Under the pieces are notes generated by a model that saw only the letters and a list, made by a program, of their open reading frames with translations, was not told where the DNA came from and ran no database searches. Below, piece by piece: positions 54,433 through 62,840 of a stretch of DNA of 64,000 nucleotides (the stretch's first letter is position 1; each line of letters begins with the position of its first letter). A program made the translations under genes and the position numbers. This DNA is from Lachnospiraceae bacterium. GTDB lineage: Bacteria; Bacillota; Clostridia; Lachnospirales; Lachnospiraceae. The stretch spans positions 134,972 through 198,971 of the forward strand of contig SVFF01000003.1 of assembly GCA_015057005.1 (NCBI GenBank), given 5' to 3'.

Positions 54433-55755
54433 GTGGCTAAAGAAGAAAAGAAAGGCAGTGTTTTACAGTTCCCGGAACATGGTCCTTGCGATAAGGACGG
54501 AAGGGAGATCCTGCTGTCCTTAGAAAATGTAGATATTACCTTCGGTAAAGGGGAAGAGGCAGTTCGCGCCGTAAAAGATGCTTCCTTTGATATTTACAAA
54601 GGAGAGACATTTTCGCTGGTAGGTGAGTCCGGTTCCGGAAAAACCACTATCGGCAGAGCGGTGATCCGCGTTAATCCTCTGGCTGCCGGTAAGATTTTGT
54701 ATAAGGGCGTGCCTATTTCCGGAAAAATTTCTCAGGAATTGGACCGTCAGGTGATCCGTAATATCCAGATGGTATTCCAGGATCCTGCTGCATCTCTGAA
54801 TGAGCGTGCTACCGTAGATTATATTGTTTCAGAAGGTCTGCACAACTTCAAACTGTATGAAAATGATGAAGACCGTGCGGCAAAAGTAGAGAATATCATC
54901 AAGGAAGTAGGTCTGTTGCCTGAGCACTTGACCCGTTATCCTCATGAGTTTTCCGGTGGTCAGCGTCAGCGTATCGGTATTGCCCGTGCGATGGTAATGG
55001 AACCTGAGCTGGTAGTAGCGGATGAACCTATTTCTGCATTGGACGTATCCATTCGTGCACAGGTGCTGAACCTGATGAAGAAATTCCAGAAGGAGAAGCA
55101 GGTAACTTATTTGTTTATCGCACATGATCTGTCCGTTGTAAGATTTATTTCTGACAGAATCGGTGTTATCTACAAAGGTAACATTGTGGAGATCGCGGAG
55201 ACTGAGGAATTGTTTGATTATCCCATGCATCCTTACACCCGATCCCTGATTTCAGCGATTCCCATCCCTGATCCTCAGCTGGAGAAGAAAAAAGTGTTGT
55301 TCACTTATGATCCCGGTGTGCATGATTACAGTGAGGAACAGCCCGAGCTGGTAGACATCGGACATAATCACTTTGTATATGGTAACAAGAAGGAAATCGA
55401 AGAGTACAAAGCAATCCGTGAAAAAGATGTGCCTTTAAAATCCATTACCATTGCAGAGGACGGAGAAGATGTAAATGTGGATGTAAATAAGGTGGAGATT
55501 TCTGAGGAAAAGGAAGAAGTTTTGATTTCTGAGGACGAATTCCTGATCACCCCCATCCATGATACAGGAAGCGGTTGGTACAAATTTATTTCCTTTGTAC
55601 TGCCTGTAATCGGTCTGCTCCTGATGCTGGTATTCAAACACTTTAATCATAAGCGCAACGCAAAAGCATGTAAGAAGGGCGCTGTTGCAGGATTGATTAC
55701 CATTGGTGTTATCCTGTTGTTGTTCCTGATCATGCTTATGATGGTGGTATGGTAA
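54433..55755 (+). CDS. oppF: Oligopeptide ABC transporter ATPase with C-terminal membrane helices
   Basis: This encodes 440 residues from a GTG. The ATPase (about 25-285) holds [44 protein letters not shown] and [11 protein letters not shown]. After an acidic linker ([22 protein letters not shown]), two strong hydrophobic helices follow: [17 protein letters not shown] and [19 protein letters not shown]. This ties the ATPase to the membrane, unusual because OppF normally binds the permease only. It overlaps nothing and is spaced 11 bases from oppD and 1 base from the next gene. Confidence 0.9.
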   Translation: MAKEEKKGSVLQFPEHGPCDKDGREILLSLENVDITFGKGEEAVRAVKDASFDIYKGETFSLVGESGSGKTTIGRAVIRVNPLAAGKILYKGVPISGKISQELDRQVIRNIQMVFQDPAASLNERATVDYIVSEGLHNFKLYENDEDRAAKVENIIKEVGLLPEHLTRYPHEFSGGQRQRIGIARAMVMEPELVVADEPISALDVSIRAQVLNLMKKFQKEKQVTYLFIAHDLSVVRFISDRIGVIYKGNIVEIAETEELFDYPMHPYTRSLISAIPIPDPQLEKKKVLFTYDPGVHDYSEEQPELVDIGHNHFVYGNKKEIEEYKAIREKDVPLKSITIAEDGEDVNVDVNKVEISEEKEEVLISEDEFLITPIHDTGSGWYKFISFVLPVIGLLLMLVFKHFNHKRNAKACKKGAVAGLITIGVILLLFLIMLMMVVW

Positions 55756-55756
55756 T

Positions 55757-57028
55757 ATGGGGCGTACGATAAAGAATGGGAACCTTCCTCATCCCAAGCC
55801 GGTGGAAAAGGTGGAACTTTCTGAGCGATATGTTGGACTTAGGATTGTACTTTTTCTGGTGTTGCTGGTGGTGGGAGTTTCTGCCATTGCATATGGTATC
55901 CGTTCTTTCTTCGGAACAAAAGAGGGCTGGACGGCAGTCGGAACAGAGATGTCAGCGGGTGCAGGAGCCGGCAATGAGTTTGTTTTTATGTATCGTCTGG
56001 GCAGTCGTGACGACATGTCGGTAGTTGCTGAAAACAAGGCAGTTACCGCTGCGTATGCGAAAGCCCTGGAGCATTCCTATCAGCTGTTCCACAGCAATCA
56101 GAGTTTTGAGAATGTTCCTAATATATATTATATTAATCAGCACCCCAATCAGGTTATAAAAGTGGATGATCTGCTGTACCGGGCTTTTGCGACGGCAGCG
56201 GAATATGAGGACAGAAACCTGTATCTGGCTCCTGTATATGAAATCTACGATGACATTTTCTTTTGCGAGGATGATTCCCAGATTGTGGATTATGATCCCT
56301 GCACCAACGAAGAAGTAGCTGCCCTGTATCGGGAGATGACGGTGTTTGCAGGAGATCCGGAGTCTGTTGAAGTCCGGCTGCTGGGCGACAATGAGATACA
56401 GTTGTATGTTTCTGACGATTACCTGAAATATGGCCAGCAGAATGATGCCTCAAAGTGGATCGATTTTTCCTGGATGAAAAATGCCTTTATAGTAGATTTC
56501 CTGGCGGAGGAGCTTGCGGCCCAGGGTTTTACTGCGGGCACCATCTCCAGTTATGACGGTTTTGCCCACAATATGGATGACAGCGGCGAAACATTTGCGC
56601 TCAATATATATAACAGAGAGCAGGAGGAAATCCGACAGGTGGCGGCGATGCAGTATTCCCTGCCCAGGAGTTTTGTCACTCTGCGGGATTACCCCATGAA
56701 TGCTCCGGATAAGTATCGCTATTATCAGCTGGATAATGGACAGATCCGCACTTCTTATCTGGATGTTGCAGATGGATTGTGCAAGAGCGCTGTGGACAGC
56801 CTGTATTCCTATTCGACAGAGCATGGCTGTGCTCAGATCCTGATGGAGATCGCACCGCTGTATATTGCAGATGCCATGCAGGAGCCGGCGCTGTGGGAAC
56901 TGGCTGAGAACGGAATCTATTCCCTTTATTGCCGGGATCATGTGATCTTGTACAATGATGCTTCCCTGAAGCTGACGGAGCTTTATGCTGCGGAAGGCCT
57001 GACATACACAGTAGAATTGCAGAAATAG
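55757..57028 (+). CDS. Membrane-anchored ApbE-like protein
   Basis: This encodes 423 residues with a single N-terminal membrane helix (about 30-48, VLFLVLLVVGVSAIAYGI), the rest outside. Pattern resemblance to ApbE (FAD:protein FMN transferase) is seen in the order of segments: YAKALEHSYQLFHSNQ near 90, RAFATAAEYEDRNLYLAPVYE near 140, WMKNAFIVDFLAEELAAQGF near 240, and YIADAMQEPALWELAENGIYSL near the end. Key ApbE residues, such as the DxGGIAKG lysine, are not clear, so it could be a non-enzymatic relative. It starts 1 base after oppF and is thus a last operon member. Confidence 0.5.
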   Translation: MGRTIKNGNLPHPKPVEKVELSERYVGLRIVLFLVLLVVGVSAIAYGIRSFFGTKEGWTAVGTEMSAGAGAGNEFVFMYRLGSRDDMSVVAENKAVTAAYAKALEHSYQLFHSNQSFENVPNIYYINQHPNQVIKVDDLLYRAFATAAEYEDRNLYLAPVYEIYDDIFFCEDDSQIVDYDPCTNEEVAALYREMTVFAGDPESVEVRLLGDNEIQLYVSDDYLKYGQQNDASKWIDFSWMKNAFIVDFLAEELAAQGFTAGTISSYDGFAHNMDDSGETFALNIYNREQEEIRQVAAMQYSLPRSFVTLRDYPMNAPDKYRYYQLDNGQIRTSYLDVADGLCKSAVDSLYSYSTEHGCAQILMEIAPLYIADAMQEPALWELAENGIYSLYCRDHVILYNDASLKLTELYAAEGLTYTVELQK

Positions 57029-57094
57029 CTGTAATGGCTGCGAGGATTGTATCCACTTCATTGATACTGAATAACAGAGATTTGTCTATGAGAC

Positions 57095-57123
57095 GGAGGT
57101 CGGCAATTGCCGGCCTCCTTTTT
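57095..57123 (+). terminator. Intrinsic terminator of the opp operon
   Basis: GGAGGTCGGCA and TGCCGGCCTCC form the stem (one T-G pair) around a tiny loop, followed by five T. Confidence 0.85.
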
Positions 57124-57141
57124 ATGCAGTAAGGTGTAAAA

Positions 57142-57238
57142 ACCACACAAAAAAATGGTTTCTGCAGCTGAAAAACCACGGAAAACAAAAAGCAAAAACA
57201 ACAAAAAACCACACATCGTGCTATTGACAAACCACACA
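57142..57238. repeat. Spaced ACCACACA motifs upstream of the BMC operon
   Basis: ACCACACA occurs at 57142, 57208 and 57231 and as ACCACG at 57175. Start-to-start distances are 33, 33 and 23 bases, close to whole helical turns for the first two. The last copy is in the spacer of the promoter. A reversed GTGTGG is at 57263-57268. They look like binding sites for a transcription factor. Confidence 0.7.
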
Positions 57239-57252
57239 ATCAGGCATATAAT
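57224..57252 (+). promoter_or_regulatory. Consensus promoter of the BMC operon
   Basis: TTGACA (57224-57229) and TATAAT (57247-57252) with a 17-base spacer, a full consensus. The 125-base leader then runs to the diol dehydratase. A promoter this strong would need repression or other control, which the ACCACACA motifs could provide. Confidence 0.9.
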
Positions 57253-57376
57253 AAATATAAGAGTGTGGAATTGTGTAAATTTTTGAGGCAAATACGACAA
57301 AACAAACAATTCCGGTCAGAATGCAAATAACAATGCAAGTCAAATAGAAGCTTGTTGGAGATAGAGGTGTTGTAAA

Positions 57377-59902
57377 ATGAGAAAATATAACAGTTCCAGA
57401 GTTCCAAAGACAGAGCGAATCACCAGATTGGTGGAAAATCTTTATGCCAAGATGCCGGAAATTGAGTCTGCCCGTGCGGTTCTTGTGACAGAGAGCTATC
57501 AGCAGACAGAAAATCTTCCCATGATTACCAGACGCGCTCTTGCGTTTGAGCATATCCTGAAAAATATTCCCATTATTATACGTGACGAAGAATTGATCGT
57601 GGGCAGTTCTACGCTGGCTCCCAGAGGTTGTCAGACTTTCCCTGAGTTCTCCTATGAGTGGCTGGAGCAGGAGTTTGAGACTGTGGACAGCAGAGAGGCT
57701 GATCCTTTTTACATATCAGACAGAGCTAAGAAGGAGATCAAGGAAGCCAACAGTTACTGGAAGGGCAAGACCACCAGTGAACTGGCTACTTCCTATATGG
57801 CGCCGGAGGCATTGAAGGCCATCGCCCACAATATTTTTACCACAGGCAACTATTTTTACAACGGTGTAGGTCATGTGACTGTACAGTATGAGAAAGTGCT
57901 GGCGGTAGGATACGAGGGTATTATCGCTGAGGCGAAAGCTGAGCTTGCAAAATGTGACTTCGGTGATGCGGACTATGCTACCAGAAGCAGATTCCTGGAG
58001 GCAGTGATCATCAGCTGTCAGGCAGTTATCGATTATGCGGCCAGATATGCCAAGTTGGCAGTAGGAATGGCCCAGAATTGTCAGGATGCCAAGCGGAAGG
58101 AAGAACTGCTTGCGATTGCCTCCAACTGCAGCCATGTGCCTGCCAAGGGAGCAAGAACCTTCCATGAAGCTTGCCAGAGCTTCTGGTTCGTACAGCAGCT
58201 TCTGCAGATGGAGTCCTCCGGACATTCCATTTCCCCCGGACGTTTTGACCAGTACATGTATCCTTATTATAAGAAGGATTTGGAGGAAGGCAGGATCACC
58301 AGAGAACAGGCGCAGGAACTGATCGACTGTATCTGGGTAAAATTAAATGATTTAAATAAGTGCAGAGACGCAGAGAGTGCGAAGGGTTTTGCAGGCTACA
58401 GCCTGTTCCAGAATCTGATCGTAGGCGGACAGGATGAGAACGGCAGGGATGTGACCAACGATCTTTCCTTTATGTGTATCGAAGCTTCCTTCCATGTGTT
58501 CCTGCCCATGCCGTCCCTGTCTATCAGAGTGTGGAATGGTTCTCCCCGGGATCTGCTGATCCGTGCGGCGGAGCTGACCAGGACAGGTATCGGCCTGCCT
58601 GCTTATTACAATGACGAAGTGATCATCCCTTCCCTGATGAGCAGAGGCGTGAGCCTGGAAGAAGCAAGAAATTACAATATTATCGGCTGTGTAGAGCCTC
58701 AGGTGCCCGGCAAGACATGGGGATGGCACGACGCAGCATTCTTCAATATGTGCAGACCTTTGGAACTGGTATTTACCGGCGGTATGGACTGCGGAGAACA
58801 GATCGGTCCCAAGACTCCTGCAGTGGAGAATATGCAGACCTTCCAGGAGTTCTGTGATGCTTATCAGACACAGATGAATTACTTTATTTCCTTGCTGGTA
58901 AATGCAGACAATGCCATCGATCAGGCCCATGCAGAGCGTATGCCTCTGCCTTACCTGGCAAGTATGGTGGATGACTGTATGGCAAGAGGCAAGACCTGTG
59001 AGCAGGGCGGCTGCGTATACAACTTTACCGGTCCTCAAGGCTTTGGTATCGCCAATGTGGCAGATTCCCTTTTCGCCATCAAGAAGCTTGTCTTTGAAGA
59101 AAAGAAAGTTACAATGGCAGAGTTCAAAAAGGCGCTGATGTTCAACTACGGTCAGTCCGTAAGTCCTCTGATCGTATCCCAGGTGGCAGGAACTGTGGCG
59201 CGCCGCATGATCGAGAAGGGCATGCAGCCTGATACCGCAGCAGTAGCAAAGATGGCACAGGAGATCATCAAAACTTCCGTGACAGCAGAAGATAAGCGCA
59301 AGTTCGATCAGCTGCTTGCCATGATTGAAGATATTACCAAGTTCGGCAACGACGAAGAAGAAATAGACATGATGGCCAGAGAGGCTGCCTACACTTACAC
59401 AAAGCCTCTGCTTCAGTACAAGAATCCCCGAGGCGGTGTGTTCCAGGCAGGTCTTTATCCCGTATCTGCCAATGTGCCCCTTGGTGCCCAGACCGGTGCC
59501 ACACCGGACGGCAGACTGGCAGGTGTGCCGGTGGCTGACGGCGTTTCTCCTTCCGCAGGCAAGGATATGAATGGTCCTACTGCAGCAGCCAATTCCGTAT
59601 CCAGACTGGATCACGGTATTGCTTCCAACGGTACCCTGTACAACCAGAAGTTCCACCCTTCCGCATTGAGCGGTCAGGAGGGACTGGAGAAATTTGTAGA
59701 TCTGATCCGTACCTATTTTGATAAAAAGGGAAGTCATGTACAGTTTAACGTGGTTTCCAGAGAGACCTTGTTGGATGCCCAGAAGCATCCCGAGAATTAC
59801 AAGCACCTGGTGGTGCGCGTGGCAGGCTACAGTGCCCTGTTCACCACACTTTCCAGAAGTCTGCAGGATGACATCATCCGCAGAACCGAGCAGGGATTCT
59901 AA
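57377..59902 (+). CDS. Glycyl radical 1,2-propanediol dehydratase
   Basis: This encodes 841 residues of the pyruvate formate-lyase superfamily. The active-site Cys is in GCVEPQVPGKTWGWHDAAFF (Cys438, Glu440). The glycyl radical loop near the end is RVAGYSALF with Gly817. GCVEP and the HDAAFF segment are typical of glycerol and 1,2-propanediol dehydratases that work without B12, and the microcompartment context favours 1,2-propanediol. It would turn (S)-1,2-propanediol into propionaldehyde inside the shell. No N-terminal encapsulation extension is obvious. Codon use is highly biased. GAGGTG lies ahead of the ATG at 57377. The reaction fits the rhamnose pathway at 43-45 kb. Confidence 0.9.
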   Translation: MRKYNSSRVPKTERITRLVENLYAKMPEIESARAVLVTESYQQTENLPMITRRALAFEHILKNIPIIIRDEELIVGSSTLAPRGCQTFPEFSYEWLEQEFETVDSREADPFYISDRAKKEIKEANSYWKGKTTSELATSYMAPEALKAIAHNIFTTGNYFYNGVGHVTVQYEKVLAVGYEGIIAEAKAELAKCDFGDADYATRSRFLEAVIISCQAVIDYAARYAKLAVGMAQNCQDAKRKEELLAIASNCSHVPAKGARTFHEACQSFWFVQQLLQMESSGHSISPGRFDQYMYPYYKKDLEEGRITREQAQELIDCIWVKLNDLNKCRDAESAKGFAGYSLFQNLIVGGQDENGRDVTNDLSFMCIEASFHVFLPMPSLSIRVWNGSPRDLLIRAAELTRTGIGLPAYYNDEVIIPSLMSRGVSLEEARNYNIIGCVEPQVPGKTWGWHDAAFFNMCRPLELVFTGGMDCGEQIGPKTPAVENMQTFQEFCDAYQTQMNYFISLLVNADNAIDQAHAERMPLPYLASMVDDCMARGKTCEQGGCVYNFTGPQGFGIANVADSLFAIKKLVFEEKKVTMAEFKKALMFNYGQSVSPLIVSQVAGTVARRMIEKGMQPDTAAVAKMAQEIIKTSVTAEDKRKFDQLLAMIEDITKFGNDEEEIDMMAREAAYTYTKPLLQYKNPRGGVFQAGLYPVSANVPLGAQTGATPDGRLAGVPVADGVSPSAGKDMNGPTAAANSVSRLDHGIASNGTLYNQKFHPSALSGQEGLEKFVDLIRTYFDKKGSHVQFNVVSRETLLDAQKHPENYKHLVVRVAGYSALFTTLSRSLQDDIIRRTEQGF

Positions 59903-59994
59903 GTAGAAGGCGGGAAAAGCCGGCCGCGATGGAAGGAATCAGAGTGAGACCGACAAACGCCTGCTTGGATTGAAAAGGAAAGGAGGCGGCGCAG

Positions 59995-60795
59995 ATGAAC
60001 AGGGAAGAATTGTTACAGACCAAAGGACGCATCTTTGATATTCAGCGCTACTCCATTCACGACGGCGAAGGGATCCGTACCATTGTATTTTTAAAGGGCT
60101 GTGTGCTCAGATGCCGCTGGTGCTGCAATCCGGAATCCCAGGAGTACGCCGTTCAGACCATGATGGTGGCGGGCAAACCTAAGGTGATTGGAAAAGATGT
60201 GACGGTCGAGGAAGTACTGGAGATCGTGGAGAAGGACAGAGCCTACTACCGCAGAAGCGGTGGAGGGATTACCCTTTCCGGAGGAGAGAGCCTGTGCCAG
60301 CCTCAGTTTACCAGAGCACTTTTGCAGGCTGCCAAGGAAAGCGGTATTTCTACAGCAATGGAGAGCATGGGCGCTGCACCCTATGAGGTGATCGACAGCA
60401 TTCTCCCTTACCTGGATACTTACTTGATGGATATCAAGCACATAAGTCCTAAAAAACATAAAGAGTTTACCGGCATGAGCAATGAATTGATGCTGGAAAA
60501 TGCCAGAAAGATCGCAGCTTCCGGCAAGACCAGGCTGGTGATCCGGGTACCGGTAGTTCCCACCTTCAATGACACACCGGAGGAGATTGCGGCGATCGCG
60601 CAGTTTGCAGATAAGCTGCCCGGCGTAAACAAGATCCATCTGCTTCCCTATCACAGGTTGGGGCAGGATAAATACGAAGGCCTTGGCCGGGAATATTTGA
60701 TGAAGGATATCCTGCCGCCGGAAAATGAGCATATGGAGATGCTGAAAAAGGTTGTTGAAAATGTATCGAGACTGACTTGCCAGATTGGTGGTTAG
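59995..60795 (+). CDS. Glycyl radical enzyme activase (radical SAM)
   Basis: This encodes 266 residues. The radical SAM motif CVLRCRWC (Cys36, Cys40, Cys43) is followed by SGGGITLSGGESLCQP and the DTYLMDIKH region. Many diol dehydratase activases are about 300 residues and hold an inserted ferredoxin domain with two more Fe-S clusters just after the first motif. Here only about 18 residues lie between NPESQ and DVTVEEV, so the insertion is absent and the protein resembles PflA in layout. It would form the Gly radical on the enzyme encoded just upstream. AAAGGAGG sits ahead of the ATG, 92 bases after the partner gene. Confidence 0.92.
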   Translation: MNREELLQTKGRIFDIQRYSIHDGEGIRTIVFLKGCVLRCRWCCNPESQEYAVQTMMVAGKPKVIGKDVTVEEVLEIVEKDRAYYRRSGGGITLSGGESLCQPQFTRALLQAAKESGISTAMESMGAAPYEVIDSILPYLDTYLMDIKHISPKKHKEFTGMSNELMLENARKIAASGKTRLVIRVPVVPTFNDTPEEIAAIAQFADKLPGVNKIHLLPYHRLGQDKYEGLGREYLMKDILPPENEHMEMLKKVVENVSRLTCQIGG

Positions 60796-60798
60796 GTC

Positions 60799-60945
60799 GC
60801 ATGTGGCTGTTCCGATATTCCACTCGGACGCGCTTTCGCAAGGTCAACGTGTTGACCTCGTAAAAAGCGTAGCAGACGCTAAACTCGAAAGGACCTCGTT
60901 AAGCGCTGACGCTTTTTAAGGGTCCATCGTTGGAACATCTCATGC
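60799..60945 (+). other. Structured 147-base intercistronic element
   Basis: The outer ends pair: GCATG and TGTTCC at the left with GGAACA and CATGC at the right. Inside, GGAC pairs with GTCC, GGTCAAC with GTTGACC (perfect), and AAAAAGCGT with ACGCTTTTT; small hairpins AGCGT/ACGCT also form. It begins three bases after the activase stop and is GC-richer than normal intergenic DNA. It could be an RNA regulating downstream shell genes or a small non-autonomous repeat element. No T run follows the outer stem, so it is not a simple terminator. Confidence 0.65.
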
Positions 60946-60993
60946 TTACGTATACCAAATGATGGCAAGCGTTTGATACATTTAGGAGGTAAT

Positions 60994-61374
60994 ATGAGAG
61001 GAAATTTTGATACTTCAATACTGAATGAAGAGAAGAGAATCATTCAGGAGTATGTGCCCGGTTGTCAGCTGACACTGGCGCACATCATAGCAAGTCCCGA
61101 CCCCATTCTTTACAAGAAACTGGGTCTGGATCCCAGAATTGATTATGAGAAGGCTGCCATCGGTGTGACTACAGTGACTCCTTCCGAGACTGCCATTATT
61201 ATGGCAGATGTAGCGCTGAAGGCCAGCGGCATTACCCTTGGATTTGTGGACCGCTTCAGTGGTTCCCTGATCTTTACCGGAACCGTCAGTGAGGTGCAGG
61301 CTTCCATGGAAGCTATTATGGACTATCTGAAGAACAAGATGAATTATACTGTCTGCACCGTTACCAAGACATGA
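60994..61374 (+). CDS. BMC shell protein, PduU/EutS type
   Basis: This encodes 126 residues. The circularly permuted BMC fold is suggested by the N-terminal RIIQEYVPGCQLTLAHIIASP, a hallmark of PduU/EutS proteins, and by the DYEKAAIGVTTVTPSETAIIMADVALKASGI core with GFVDRFSGSLIFTGTVSEV. Such hexamers form a facet tile with a beta-barrel plug. GGAGG lies 4-5 bases before the ATG at 60994; an earlier in-frame start at 60973 has none. It overlaps the next gene by 4 bases. It is the only shell gene in the window, so further BMC-H, -T and -P genes probably follow beyond it. Confidence 0.92.
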   Translation: MRGNFDTSILNEEKRIIQEYVPGCQLTLAHIIASPDPILYKKLGLDPRIDYEKAAIGVTTVTPSETAIIMADVALKASGITLGFVDRFSGSLIFTGTVSEVQASMEAIMDYLKNKMNYTVCTVTKT

Positions 61375-61835
61375 GGCGGATGATACTTATGGGCCGCAGT
61401 GAGGCCGGCAAGACCACGCTGACCCAGGCGCTTCGTGGAGAGGAAATCCACTATTACAAGACCCAGGACGTTCATTATTATGAGAGCGTGATCGACACCC
61501 CGGGTGAATACGCCCAGAGCCGCCGCTTGGGAAAAGCCCTTGCGCTGTATACCTACGAGGCGGATGTTGTGGGCATTCTGGTAGCGTCCAACGAGCCTTA
61601 TTCCCTGTTCCCGCCCAATGTGACCAGTCAGGCCAACAGAGAGTGTGTGGGAATCGTAACCAAGATCGACCTGCCTGACGCCAACGTGCCATTGGCAGAC
61701 AGATGGCTGGAGATAGCGGGCTGCAGGAAGATCTTTCATGTAAACTCCCTGAAAGGGGAAGGTGTTCCGGAAATCCTGCAATATTTAATGGAAGAACCGG
61801 AAACAGTGAAAGCTTCTGAATTGAAAAGAGGATGA
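61371..61835 (+). CDS. PduV/EutP-like GTPase
   Basis: This encodes 154 residues. The Walker A motif GRSEAGKT lies at residues 8-15, a VIDTPGEYAQSRR switch is near 42, and GIVTKIDLPDANV carries the TKxD guanine motif. It fits the PduV/EutP group of microcompartment-linked Ras-like proteins, which in Salmonella attach to the outer shell face and affect its placement. The start ATG overlaps the shell gene by 4 bases. Function here is inferred from family and context. Confidence 0.9.
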   Translation: MRRMILMGRSEAGKTTLTQALRGEEIHYYKTQDVHYYESVIDTPGEYAQSRRLGKALALYTYEADVVGILVASNEPYSLFPPNVTSQANRECVGIVTKIDLPDANVPLADRWLEIAGCRKIFHVNSLKGEGVPEILQYLMEEPETVKASELKRG

Positions 61836-61923
61836 TAGCTGATATCACTAATCAATAACTTTAAGTTTGGAAAAGCAATCATTTTCATAAATAAAAGAAA
61901 ATATTTTTAAGGAGGAACTATCC

Positions 61924-62769
61924 ATGATCAACGAAATGGAAATCAAGAAACAAATTTGCGAAATCGGAAGAAGAATCTACAACCGTAACATGGTAGCTGC
62001 CAACGACGGTAATATTTCCGTAAAGCTCAACGACAATGAATTCCTTTGCACCCCTACCGGTGTTTCCAAGGGCTTCATGACCCCCGAATTTATCTGTAAG
62101 GTAGATGCAAAGGGTAATGTGATCCAGGCTAATAAGGGCTTCAAGCCTTCCTCTGAGATTAAGATGCATATGCGCGTATACGAGAAGCGCCCCGATGTAG
62201 GAGCAGTAGTTCATGCACATCCTACCTTTGCTACTTCCTTTGCAATTGCAGGTATTCCTTTGACCCAGCCCATCATGCCCGAGGCAGTTATCTCCCTTGG
62301 CTGCGTGCCCATCGCTGAGTACGGTACTCCTTCCACCATGGAGATTCCCGACAATCTGGAAAAATACCTTCCTTACTTTGATGCTGTTCTGCTTGAGAAC
62401 CACGGCGCACTGACCTGGAGCACCGATCTGCTGGCTGCTTACCACAAGATGGAGAGCCTTGAGTTCTATGCTGAACTGCTTTACAAGTCCAAAATGCTGG
62501 GCGGCCCTAAGGAGTTCGATAAGGAGAACATCAAGAAACTGTACGAGATCCGTCGTAAATTCGGTATGCCCGGTAAGCATCCTGCAAACGTTTGCCTGAA
62601 CAAGGGCAGCGACAACTGCCACAACTGCGGCGGCAACTGCGGTGGTATGGACTACAGCAAGTTCCCCGGCTACGAGTACAACTTTGGCTGCGACTGTGAA
62701 AACAACAAGAACGTTGACGAAGCAGCAATCGCTGAGATCGTTAAGCAGGTTATTGCTCAAATGAAATAA
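61924..62769 (+). CDS. Class II aldolase with BMC-targeting tail
   Basis: This encodes 281 residues. The zinc-dependent aldolase core has ANDGNISVK, KPSSEIKMH (Glu78), VVHAHPTFATS (His97, His99) and LLENHGALT (His160), matching the fuculose/rhamnulose phosphate aldolase family. After the core comes a cysteine-rich linker (Cys at 224, 232, 235, 239, 256 and 258, with several glycines), and then an amphipathic terminal helix DEAAIAEIVKQVIAQMK (265-281) typical of BMC encapsulation peptides. It should cleave L-rhamnulose-1-phosphate or L-fuculose-1-phosphate to DHAP and lactaldehyde inside the shell. The AGGAGG site lies just upstream of the ATG. Confidence 0.92.
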   Translation: MINEMEIKKQICEIGRRIYNRNMVAANDGNISVKLNDNEFLCTPTGVSKGFMTPEFICKVDAKGNVIQANKGFKPSSEIKMHMRVYEKRPDVGAVVHAHPTFATSFAIAGIPLTQPIMPEAVISLGCVPIAEYGTPSTMEIPDNLEKYLPYFDAVLLENHGALTWSTDLLAAYHKMESLEFYAELLYKSKMLGGPKEFDKENIKKLYEIRRKFGMPGKHPANVCLNKGSDNCHNCGGNCGGMDYSKFPGYEYNFGCDCENNKNVDEAAIAEIVKQVIAQMK

Positions 62770-62840
62770 TAGAAAGCCCCGGACGGCAGGCATGCAGATA
62801 GACGTGCTTGTTAAATATACTGAGAGGTCAGGTGATAAAA

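Noticed and set aside
58352-59806. Long minus-strand frame opposite the glycyl radical enzyme
   Set aside because: It mirrors the codon bias of the real gene, which has intact catalytic motifs; the antisense protein resembles nothing.
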